Below are positions 8,594 to 16,700 of a DNA stretch of 40,271 nucleotides, in pieces; the first letter of the stretch is position 1, and each line of letters opens with the position of its first letter. The stretch is from an uncultured Alphaproteobacteria bacterium. Lineage in GTDB: Bacteria > Pseudomonadota > Alphaproteobacteria > RF32 > CAG-239. The notes beneath the pieces are model-generated. The model did no database searches. It had not been told where the DNA came from and saw only the letters and a list, made by a program, of their open reading frames with translations. The stretch is taken from NCBI GenBank assembly GCA_944391515.1, contig CALXTW010000015.1, positions 1 through 40,271 on the forward strand, given 5' to 3'. A program made the translations under genes and the position numbers.

Positions 8594-8898
8594 GGTATAT
8601 ATAAGCTCCTATTAGCTATTAAGGTTAAAACTAAGGATACGCCCACTTGCGGCCATAGTCACCTCATCGGCTATAACGCGTTTTAAGGAGCATCGACAGC
8701 ATGGCGATTCGCACACCCCGACACCGCAAAATCCGCAGAGCAGCCGGAAGTCAGGCTCAAAAGAGCGCATCCGCTCAAACTGCCGCGAATCTATAACATA
8801 TCTATTGATTCTTCAAGCAAAAAATTCTAACCCTTCGATTCTACCCACAAATTTTGTTTTTTATGAGTATAAGGAAGACGCATACGATTAAAGGCAGA
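8594..8898. other. Intergenic region with GC-rich, structured island (about 8640-8796)
   Basis: This 305-base gap contains a block clearly richer in G+C than its flanks. It is bounded by the inverted repeat GATTCGC / GCGAATC and holds a perfect hairpin GAGCG-CATC-CGCTC and a second AGCC / GGCT hairpin (minus-strand reading). On the minus strand a weak promoter-like pair (TTGCTT, 18 bases, TTATAG; 8820-8791) would make the island part of the ppdK leader. On the plus strand it holds a 31-codon ORF with AAGGAG upstream. I could not match it to SRP RNA, RNase P RNA or tmRNA. Confidence 0.4.
8701..8796 (+). CDS. Possible 31-aa arginine-rich small protein
   Basis: ATG at 8701 is preceded by AAGGAG with a 10-base gap. 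The frame encodes a 31-residue peptide whose N-terminal half is strongly basic (MAIRTPRHRKIRRAAG) and whose tail is polar and alanine-rich. A weak promoter (TTGCGG, 18 bases, CTATAA) lies just upstream. No terminator is visible after it. The same bases form several hairpins, so the frame may be a chance by-product of a structured RNA. It is divergent from ppdK. I treat it as a candidate only. Confidence 0.25.
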   Translation: MAIRTPRHRKIRRAAGSQAQKSASAQTAANL

Positions 8899-9837
8899 CT
8901 ATTGTCCCCAACGAGAATTTTTCAGATTTCTAAAACAAAAGGTTTTAATCAAACTATCCGCCTGCACCTTTTGTGTATTTTCCGCCGCGATATAGAGAGC
9001 TTTTTTCAAAGAATCTTTTTTACTTTTCAAAGCTTTTTTTGCCACTTGATTGCTGGCGATAATCAGGCTGTTTACGCTGTCATTTATTTCTTTTCTGACT
9101 TTTCTTTCCTGCCGCAAAGATGCAGCCATTCTCGCCCGATAAAAGTCGCGAATAAACTCATCTTCAGGGTAAGCTGACTTAGTTTTAAGCTTTTTCAACA
9201 CATTTAGTCTTACATTCATCAAACCGACTTTTTTCAGCACTGTTAGCCTTAACTGTTGGTCATTTTTGTGCCACAAATCTGGATTTGCGCCATATTTTGC
9301 GCATTTATAAATTTCCATACAGACCAAATCATAATATTGTTTTTTGGCTTTCAAAAAATTTTCGCCTTTTAAGGTATCGCAAGCGCTCATAGCCAAAGCC
9401 AAATTATTTTTCATCTTTTCGATTTCGCCGAAACTGAGTTTATCAGCAATAACCTCGCCTTTATTATTTTTTTGTTTGGCAATTTTTGCCACATTAGCAG
9501 GGTTTAAGCTATCTGTTTTATAGGCCAAAAACTTTGCCGAGTCGGGATTAACCAATCCCAAATTATCTATTGCGTTCAGTTCTGCTATTTTCACTCCTTC
9601 GGGCGTAAATTCATCCACTCTGAAAGTTGCAGTTTTAGCTGTTTGCGAGCAAGCATTTTTTTGCATATTTTGGGTTTTATCTTTTTGCGCCGACAAGGCT
9701 TGCCAACGAGCTTCATTGAGCTGATATCCGGCCCCGAACGCGCTCACCAACCCCAAGCCTATGACTATTTTTTTCAAATCAGGGGATTTTGCCCGATATA
9801 ATTTTTGTATTTTTTCTCTTAAGTTACCTTTCCTCAT
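8899..9837 (-). CDS. Hypothetical membrane-anchored helical protein, 312 aa
   Basis: I do not recognise this protein. From ATG at 9837 it has a basic cytoplasmic start (MRKGNLREKIQKLYRAKSPD), one transmembrane segment at about residues 24-42 (KKIVIGLGLVSAFGAGYQL), then about 270 polar residues rich in lysine and predicted helix, probably periplasmic. An in-frame start at 9975 would add 46 residues, but a good promoter lies inside that stretch (9896-9923), and AAGGTG stands before the 9837 ATG, so the shorter form is preferred. It is a lone gene between ppdK and the lipoprotein module. The repeated K-rich helices suggest a scaffold or coiled-coil role, which is a guess. Confidence 0.65.
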   Translation of the reverse strand: MRKGNLREKIQKLYRAKSPDLKKIVIGLGLVSAFGAGYQLNEARWQALSAQKDKTQNMQKNACSQTAKTATFRVDEFTPEGVKIAELNAIDNLGLVNPDSAKFLAYKTDSLNPANVAKIAKQKNNKGEVIADKLSFGEIEKMKNNLALAMSACDTLKGENFLKAKKQYYDLVCMEIYKCAKYGANPDLWHKNDQQLRLTVLKKVGLMNVRLNVLKKLKTKSAYPEDEFIRDFYRARMAASLRQERKVRKEINDSVNSLIIASNQVAKKALKSKKDSLKKALYIAAENTQKVQADSLIKTFCFRNLKNSRWGQ

Positions 9838-9895
9838 TTCACAAAACACACCTTTTTTTACGCACAAAAAATTTTCACATTTCAAAATTGCCCTA

Positions 9896-9923
9896 AGTAT
9901 AAAACTTTTGCACTTGCTTGCAA
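9896..9923 (-). promoter_or_regulatory. Promoter of the 9837-8899 gene
   Basis: On the minus strand TTGCAA (9923-9918) and TATACT (9901-9896) are 16 bases apart. Its position decides in favour of the ATG at 9837 as the start. Confidence 0.6.
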
Positions 9924-9927
9924 GCAT

Positions 9928-9946
9928 TTTGTCACATTTTGACAAA
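9928..9946. promoter_or_regulatory. Operator-like inverted repeat upstream of the -35 box
   Basis: TTTGTCA-CATTT-TGACAAA is a perfect 7-bp inverted repeat with a 5-base centre, five bases upstream of the -35 box of the minus-strand promoter. Its size and place fit a dimeric regulator site; the regulator is unknown. Confidence 0.35.
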
Positions 9947-10114
9947 TAAACAAAGAAAATCCTCATTTTTTTCACATTTTATAACACCTTTTCCCCACCC
10001 AAACGATTCCGCCGAGTTGAACAACGTTCACCAAATTATAACCTCTGCGCACCTTTATTTCTCTGAATTTGCACGAAATTTGGCTTATTTTCAAAGTTTT
10101 TTGCACGAATTTTA

Positions 10115-10143
10115 TTGTTTGTTAAGCAATTTTATGGTATAGT
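10115..10143 (+). promoter_or_regulatory. Sigma70-type promoter of the lipoprotein/OMP pair
   Basis: TTGTTT (10115-10120) and TATAGT (10138-10143) are 17 bases apart. The sequence just after the -10 box resembles that after the promoter at 13509-13537, upstream of the second lipoprotein. Confidence 0.6.
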
Positions 10144-10403
10144 GATAATTGACAAAATATCATTATATTCCATTACATTGACTATTATTAATAAAGAGAA
10201 TGAAAAAACTCAAATCATAAAGCTATTGTTGAAATGCTTTTTATTTTGGCGTTTTTTATGATTCTTATTTGTTCTCAATGTACTGGTCGAAATACCCAAG
10301 GTTCTCAGTTACGACTGTCCAGAGCCTTAGCCCCCTCTTACAGAAAATTTGAGGGATTTTATTAATTAAGTAAAAAAAAATAAAAAATAAATAAAGTAAA
10401 GCT
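10144..10403 (+). other. Long structured 5' leader of the 646-aa lipoprotein gene
   Basis: About 250 bases separate the likely transcription start from ATG 10404. The first 50 bases resemble the leader at 13544. A mini-ORF (ATG 10200 to TAA 10220, six residues, MKKLKS) follows an AAAGAGA purine tract. Next comes a hairpin with stem GGTTCT-CAGT / ACTG-(TCC)-AGAGCC (about 10300-10327), then CCCTC / GAGGG (10332-10354). The final 40 bases are nearly all A and T with no SD. Confidence 0.5.
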
Positions 10404-12344
10404 ATGGCTAAAACAAGATTTTTTGCAGTTGTTGCTATGATAATGGCTCTCTGCGCAGCAGTATTGGTTTCATGTTCAGGTTCTGACCTGATTGGTGAAA
10501 CTCGTGAAAATCCAATTACCCCGGAAGTTAGCACCAGCGTAGATAATACCTACCTGGAGCACAACTGGGTTGAGAAAGAAAACAGCTTTGTGGACGATGT
10601 CACATCAGTGACAGAGTACACAGAGTTTGAAAAGAAATCTCTGCGGGTTAAGTTGCCCGCTACTATATCTTGGACGGTCAATGAGGCTCGTCGCGAGTCC
10701 AAATCTTTCGAAGCTGCAGAGGTAACTCTCGGTGAAGAAGTTAAAGATATCTGCGACGCTTTGTCAAAGGCAGATACAACTGTATTTGCTCACGACAGAG
10801 AATTAACAGAAACCTTCGCTGAGACAGTCATCGAGATGTCAACACGTTGGCTGAATGGCTACGTGTACATCGATGGCGAAAAGTCACAGTTGGCATACGT
10901 CCAGCTTGACTCTGTCAAAGCGATGCCGGAAAACACGATCGTGAAATTCCACGAGTGGGCTGATGAAGCCGCACAAGTGGAGCGTGATTCTTTTGCTATG
11001 CCTCACAAGGCATATTACACTGAGTTTTCCCTCAGTGGTAAAAAGAACCATGTAAAAAACTTCACAGTTCGCGGAACTTTCCTTTACCAACAGGTAGAGG
11101 AAGGTGAACCTCAGGATACTATTCCTGAAACTCCGGAAATTCCAGAGGAGCCGCAGGATACTATTCCTGAAACTCCGGAAGAACCAACTGTTGACAAAGA
11201 AAGCATCGTTGATGCTACCTTTGTAACTCGTTGGTTTGACATGGACACTCAGAAGTCATACATGACCCTGAGTTGTTTATGGAACAACGGAGAAACTGAA
11301 GAGGTTACATTCTGGATGGCTATGCCTTTTGGCTGGTCATTCCCATCAGAATGGACCGCTCCAGCTCTGACTGCCGGACCTTCAAAGTTTGAGACCTTAA
11401 GCAAAAGTTCAGATAACCCGAGCTATGCTCAGACATCTGAATCAAATGCTTCTGAATACGGCGCAATCACAATGCGTCGTAAAGTAACCCAGACTACCAT
11501 CTGGGCTTACTCAGATTTTGAAGAAGTTCTTACCAGCTACCATCATGAGGGCTACCTCATGATAAATGGAAAGGACTTTCCATTCATGGCTCCGTCAGAG
11601 AGCGTAGCTCGCGGTGGCGAAGAACAGAATACAACAACTGAAGGTAATAACAGCCGTGAAAAAAATACTATCACTGCTGAAATTTCTTTCAACCATCAGA
11701 CCTTCCACACTGATGGTATTGTAAATGTAGTTCGCGCCAACGAAGCAGAGGAAAAGCCAGCTGAAGAGGAAAAGCCGGCAGAGGACGAGAACGACAAAAC
11801 CGAAGAGACTGACAACACTCCGGTTGCCGATGAAAACACCATTCCTAGCGAATGGGGTGAAATCACCGGCGTTATGGGAGTATACCGTATTCCAGAAACG
11901 ATCAACAACAACGTTGTTTGGCACACTTGTCTGACTGTTCGGACGACGAAAGGCCAGCTCCGTGTTATTGATAAGAAATGGAAGACGGTGTCTTCAGCAT
12001 TTATGAGCTTTGATCAGGTGTACGATGATTCTCGTATGTCTGCAGGAGCTTATAAAAATGGTATTGTTTATCCTGCAATGGTCAATATTGACGCCGCAGG
12101 TTGGACTTACCTTGCTGAAACAAAAACCGGTATTACGTTTGCTGTTGAAATGAGTGATCAGCTGGCCGTTTCTAGCGGTATCAAGAATTTCACAAAGGAC
12201 AACACCGCAAAACCGACACCGGTAGTTGAATACACCAAAAAATTTGAAACAGTTAACGGAAAGAAGATTCTGACCGTGACTTGTTTCAATGTAGACGGAA
12301 AAACAACTGATGTTTTCAGCATTAATTGCATTCCGTCTAAATAA
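10404..12344 (+). CDS. Large Bacteroidota-like surface lipoprotein, 646 aa
   Basis: I do not recognise a named family. The signal peptide ends in the lipobox LVSC with Cys24, followed by SGSDLIGE, so it should be a lipid-anchored envelope protein. Residues 25-230 form one domain, then comes an acidic Pro/Glu linker with two copies of QDTIPETPE (about 237-260), a second domain (265-400), a Glu/Lys/Pro-rich linker (445-478) and a C-terminal domain (480-602, IPSEWGEITG to IKNFTKDNTA). That last domain is also found at the end of the 1170-aa lipoprotein at 13759. The leader is A-rich with no SD, a Bacteroidota trait, and base usage differs from the flanks. It is followed after 45 bases by the barrel gene at 12390. 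Surface display or adhesion is possible but unproven. Confidence 0.8.
   Translation: MAKTRFFAVVAMIMALCAAVLVSCSGSDLIGETRENPITPEVSTSVDNTYLEHNWVEKENSFVDDVTSVTEYTEFEKKSLRVKLPATISWTVNEARRESKSFEAAEVTLGEEVKDICDALSKADTTVFAHDRELTETFAETVIEMSTRWLNGYVYIDGEKSQLAYVQLDSVKAMPENTIVKFHEWADEAAQVERDSFAMPHKAYYTEFSLSGKKNHVKNFTVRGTFLYQQVEEGEPQDTIPETPEIPEEPQDTIPETPEEPTVDKESIVDATFVTRWFDMDTQKSYMTLSCLWNNGETEEVTFWMAMPFGWSFPSEWTAPALTAGPSKFETLSKSSDNPSYAQTSESNASEYGAITMRRKVTQTTIWAYSDFEEVLTSYHHEGYLMINGKDFPFMAPSESVARGGEEQNTTTEGNNSREKNTITAEISFNHQTFHTDGIVNVVRANEAEEKPAEEEKPAEDENDKTEETDNTPVADENTIPSEWGEITGVMGVYRIPETINNNVVWHTCLTVRTTKGQLRVIDKKWKTVSSAFMSFDQVYDDSRMSAGAYKNGIVYPAMVNIDAAGWTYLAETKTGITFAVEMSDQLAVSSGIKNFTKDNTAKPTPVVEYTKKFETVNGKKILTVTCFNVDGKTTDVFSINCIPSK
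11112..11180 (+). repeat. 27-base direct repeat encoding the QDTIPETPE linker
   Basis: Two identical 27-base copies (11112-11138 and 11154-11180) start 42 bases apart and keep the frame. Each encodes QDTIPETPE. This looks like a recent in-frame duplication that lengthens the interdomain linker. Confidence 0.85.
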
Positions 12345-12389
12345 GAAAAATAAAAAAACAAAAAAATAAAACAAAAAAACAATAAAATT

Positions 12390-13172
12390 ATGAAAAAGAA
12401 CACATTTGCAGCCTACGCGGTTGCAGTATTCGCAGTAGTATTTTCATTCATTGGCGTTAACAACATTAACGCCCAGTCATTAACCCAGGCTCAGCTTGAC
12501 CGCTTGAATGTGCTGAACTTAAAAGCCATTCAGGCCTCTATTGCCGACAAAGCCCACAAGGACTTTGCTTGGCAAACTGAAAACCAGCCAACCTCCAACA
12601 GGTTGGAAGTTACTAACCGCACTGGCATCCTCTTGGGTGCTGAAGGTGGCTTCAACTTCAATCACGGCTACGAAGCCGGTTTGAAGATAGGCTACCAGGG
12701 AGCCTTTGGGTTAAGACAGTTCGCACCCGAAGCCAGCGTTTACGCTGGTGAAGTAAAAGTTGACGGATTGAGCTACACCTCATACGGGGTAGAAGCTCGC
12801 GCCAATTTCGAATTCGGAAGCGAAACTTTTAAAATTTTCGCCGGCCCAACGATTGGTTATAAGTATTTCACTGTTGACACCGGAGTGATGTTTGACGGTG
12901 AAGTTCGTAACCACAATCAGCACAGCAATGCGCTGACTTTGGGGGTAAACGGAGGACTCAAAATCAAGATCGGGCATACGACCAAGCGACCGACAGTCAA
13001 ACTGTACGGCCGTGATGGTCAGCTTAGGGACAAAAAGCCCTATGTAATAAAAAACCCGATTTACCTGACAATTTCGGGTAGCTGGCGCACCTATGAGGTG
13101 GACAAGCCGGGCCACCTGACAGTGAAAGTTCAAGAAACTGGCATCAAAGCCAGCTTGACTTTCCTGTTCTAA
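12390..13172 (+). CDS. Predicted outer-membrane beta-barrel protein, 260 aa
   Basis: The signal peptide (cleavage likely after INAQ, residue 29) is followed by a short helical, charged stretch to about residue 70. Then come alternating polar and hydrophobic strands rich in Gly, Tyr and Phe (GILLGAEGGFNFNHGYEAGLKIGY, split by turns) ending in LTFLF. A C-terminal Phe is the usual signal for the barrel-assembly machinery. I see no named family. It follows the 646-aa lipoprotein after a 45-base leader with no G at all near ATG and no SD, and it ends at a strong terminator, so the two form an operon. The lipoprotein may associate with this barrel (inference). Confidence 0.75.
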   Translation: MKKNTFAAYAVAVFAVVFSFIGVNNINAQSLTQAQLDRLNVLNLKAIQASIADKAHKDFAWQTENQPTSNRLEVTNRTGILLGAEGGFNFNHGYEAGLKIGYQGAFGLRQFAPEASVYAGEVKVDGLSYTSYGVEARANFEFGSETFKIFAGPTIGYKYFTVDTGVMFDGEVRNHNQHSNALTLGVNGGLKIKIGHTTKRPTVKLYGRDGQLRDKKPYVIKNPIYLTISGSWRTYEVDKPGHLTVKVQETGIKASLTFLF

Positions 13173-13196
13173 ACGGCAGGTAAAAAATTATTATCA

Positions 13197-13230
13197 AACG
13201 GCGGGATACATATGTTCCCGCCGTTTTCCT
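13197..13230 (+). terminator. Terminator of the 10404-13172 operon
   Basis: A perfect 10-bp GC-rich stem (AACGGCGGGA / TCCCGCCGTT) with a 9-base loop is followed by TTCCTT. Confidence 0.85.
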
Positions 13231-13508
13231 TATCTCCCAACCCATCATTCACCACTCCCACTCTCATACGCACCGCCTTCCATACGCACCACCACACCCA
13301 TAAAAAATTTAGAGTTCGAGTAAACTCAAGCAAGAGATACAAAAACGTATAACTACTCTAGAAAAGAAAGAAACAAGTTTTTTAGGAATAAGCCTTTCAG
13401 ATATTCGCGCCTTGTTTTGTCAAAAATTTCAAAAAAAACTCTCAAGTATTTCAAACAATTACATTTTTGTTAAAATAAAGATTTTCTAAAAATAATGATA
13501 AGTTTTTG
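13231..13508 (+). other. Intergenic stretch: G-poor tract, then AT-rich DNA
   Basis: The first 80 bases after the terminator hold only about three G and many C, and include two copies of CATACGCACC. Such C-rich, G-poor RNA resembles a Rho loading site. The rest is AT-rich with a small GAGTT / AACTC hairpin near 13312. I see no gene here. Confidence 0.4.
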
Positions 13509-13537
13509 TTGTAATTTTCGCAAAACTAATATATACT
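13509..13537 (+). promoter_or_regulatory. Sigma70-type promoter of the 1170-aa lipoprotein gene
   Basis: TTGTAA (13509-13514) and TATACT (13532-13537) are 17 bases apart. The bases that follow (AAAATTCGACAAAATAT) match those after the 10138-10143 box (GATAATTGACAAAATAT) at the same distance. Confidence 0.65.
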
Positions 13538-13758
13538 AAAATTCGACAAAATATACATTATGTCATCATATTACAATGTCTATCATTAGGAGGTAAAATA
13601 TTTAAGGGTGAAAACTTAAAAATTTTATTGGTCCGAATCACGATATGTTCTTGAACCGCAAATTCAGGAACCCTTTGCCTTGGACAGCAAATCCGAGACA
13701 ATTTTTCATTAAAAAAAAATAAACAATAAAATAAATATTAACAATTAAAAACAAAAAA
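13538..13758 (+). other. Long 5' leader of the 1170-aa lipoprotein gene with an orphan SD
   Basis: The leader is about 215 bases. Its start resembles the leader at 10144. A perfect AGGAGG (13588-13593) stands 165 bases before the true ATG, followed by the tiny frame GTG-AAA-ACT-TAA at 13608. A hairpin GTTCTTGAA / TTCAGGAAC (about 13647-13671) and TTTGC / GCAAA follow. The last 50 bases are A-rich with no SD. Confidence 0.5.
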
Positions 13759-16700
13759 ATGAAAAAGTTTTTTGAATTCGCAGTTGCGGCTACGATAGTA
13801 GCACTCTGCACAGTGATTATGTGGTCTTGCTCCGGCAGTGAAATCTACGGAGATGAGCCAACTCCGGGCCCAACCGACCCGACAGTTGAAAGCGTTGAAC
13901 GCAACAACTGCACCGAAAACGTTGTCAACAGCTATACTGCTGACAATGCGGAAATTAAGACCCGTGCGGTTGCAGTGCCTCAGGGCAATTACGAAGCCCT
14001 GATTTCAGCGAAGTCTGTTCACCAATTCATCGCCGACGTGTTCTACACCGACGGCTCGGTGAAGCAGGACTCAGCCGCCTACACCGTAACCAATACGGTG
14101 AAGGGCTACGGGCTGAAAAAGACGCGTTACGCCCGTTCGATTAAAGTCTTTGAGAAGTGGAATGAGCAATCAACCACTCTAGAAGACGGTCGTGTGGTTC
14201 GCGCCTACTCCTTTAATGGGGAGCAAGGCGGCGAAGTTTTTAAACTTTCAACCATTGATGAGCAGACTTGCTCTGATGAGTCTGTCACCATCAAAGGACA
14301 GAAGTTTGATGAACTTTGCAAGAACCATTGGACAAGCCGTAAATTGGTGGAAGTAAAACCCGTGTACCTCAATCAGGACTCAGCCGAGTTCCAAAAGTAT
14401 CGTATAGATTTTATCTTCAACGATGCTTTAGCCTACGGAACCGATGCCAAAGGTGTTGACAACCGCAAGGTTGAATTCACCATGCACGGCGAGAAAGTCT
14501 GGGTGGCTAAAGAAGGTGAAGACCCTGAAATTCCGGATACACCGGACGAGGTGATTGCCTACACCGTAAAGGATAAGGGCTTTGAGTTTGTAAAAGACTC
14601 AATCTCTACTGAAACCAAGCAGAAGATAACTGTTTCTAAGGCTTGGATACAGTTCGAGAAATTGCTCTCCACCGGTGAGGTAAAATTGGCCTACCGTCCG
14701 GAAGTTATGCTGTATTGCCGTGTTGACACTCCGGCTTATCAGGTTCCTGTTAAAGTCGCTGACTTTAACATTGAAGACCTGAGCCCGGAAAAGTACAGCA
14801 ATATTGCATACGGTGAGGCAGATCCACGCGGGTACAACATATCTGTTAGAAAATACAGCCAAAAGTTCGTCACTCGTACGAACAAGGCGCAGTTCACTTT
14901 TGATGGTCAGTCAGAGCAGGCAACCGTGGTTGACTCGCTTGGTATTGAGCATCAATTTGAAAACCGTACCTGGTCTTTCAACGACCTTGGCTCAAAAGCA
15001 GACGATATGGCCGATATCGATGGTCAATCTCGTAAATTGTTGACATCAAACATTTCAGCAACCTTTAACTCTCGCACTGACAATTACAAAGGTCAGGCAG
15101 AATTATGGAAGATGAAAGACGGTCAGAACAAGACCGGAATTGATGTTATTAACGAGCGACCGGTCATCAAGGGTGACAAAGTGGTTATCGAGTTTGACAA
15201 AGAAACTAAATACAACGATGGTTCAAGAGACACCATCTTTAATTTGGTTTTCGACCCGAATTATAAGGTAACAACCGAGGACCCGATACCGGTAAAGAAC
15301 CGCGACTATGCACGCAAGAGCATGGAAGCCGCGATTAAGCTGGTGAAAAAGTCCACTACCGAGAACGGTAACTTCAAATGGCAGGCTTGCCAATACTCAA
15401 ATACCTTTGAGTATATTGGTTTTAATAATGCTCTTCAGGCTTATGTTCCTGAAAGTGTTATCTACACTGACGAGGACGGTTTGTCAGACGAATTACAGAT
15501 TCCGGCTTGGACTCTTAATTGGGTGAAGTTCGCGAAATCGGATAAGAACGAAGGTGATGACAAGAACCAGATTTACACAGATAGCATTCACTATCAGTTC
15601 AATCTGGCTGAAACCATCACACCGATTAAGCCGACACAGCTGCTCCGCGCGACTATCAGCAGTGACGACCCGCAAGATCCAAGTGCTATTCGCTATGAAT
15701 ACGGCCCAAAAGAATACCGTGTGATTAATACTCAGACCATTTATGTATATCGCCTCAAATATGCGATTTATGATGATGGATCTCGTAAGGAGATTGGCGA
15801 AGTAGGACACAACATTTCGTTCTACATCAACACTCCTCAGGATGAAGAGAAAATTGTCTCTTCTCTGAATATTAATAAACTTGAACCAAGCTACGGCAAC
15901 AAGGTACAGACTTCTGAAACGCTAGACGGTGCTTACACCGTTTACAGTTACAAAAAAGAAGCCGTTACCCGCAGCTCGCAGTCAACTCACGTATTCACTG
16001 GGTACTGGGACGAAGTCATCTATACCGACGAGTTCGGTCAGGAGATAGATTTCACCGTATTTGAATGGCAGTTCTCGGAAGTCAGCGGTACTTTCTCTGA
16101 CTTGGCAGAAGAAAATAACTATGAACGGAAATTGTTCACTTCTGTTATGAACGGCAAGTTCATTGACAGCAATGACTACACCGTAAAAGTTATCTTCAAA
16201 AAAGAAAAAGAAGAAAAGAAGCTGCAAGCCGTTGAATACGGCAATCACGGTATTACCTACGTTTCAGGCAACACTTGGAACGCATGGCAGGAATATACTA
16301 AGATATATTCCGATGGTAGCCGTGAAGAGACAAAGGCAAACGTTGACTTGACTTACGCCATCACTCCGGAAGGAGAGAAAGACGAAAAACTCGCAGAAGC
16401 CCAAGCACCGCACACCGGCGTAACTCCGGGGGCATCAAGTACAAGCACCCGCAGCGGCGGTTCCAACATTACCGTGACCACGACCAAGCAGTCCTACACT
16501 GAGGATTACACAGTCTTCAAAAACAAGCACACTGCCGTTTCTGAAACCGCAGCTTACAGTGCCGTTGAAGATGGTGTAAACATCAAATTTAACTTTGATG
16601 CTGTTAACCTCAGCAATATTGCCCATAATTCAGACAATTCTAACAGTCTGACCAAATCCGGAACAAAGAATGTCGGTGGCGTTACTTATGACGTTTACCC

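Noticed and set aside
5989..8686. Many open frames antisense or out of frame to ppdK, some over 200 codons
   Set aside because: They arise from the strong codon bias of ppdK and have no SD, promoter or recognisable product.
8700..8800. SRP RNA, RNase P RNA or tmRNA in the GC-rich island
   Set aside because: The string AGCAGCCGGAAGTCAGG recalls SRP RNA, but the order of elements is wrong, and no conserved RNase P or tmRNA motif is found.
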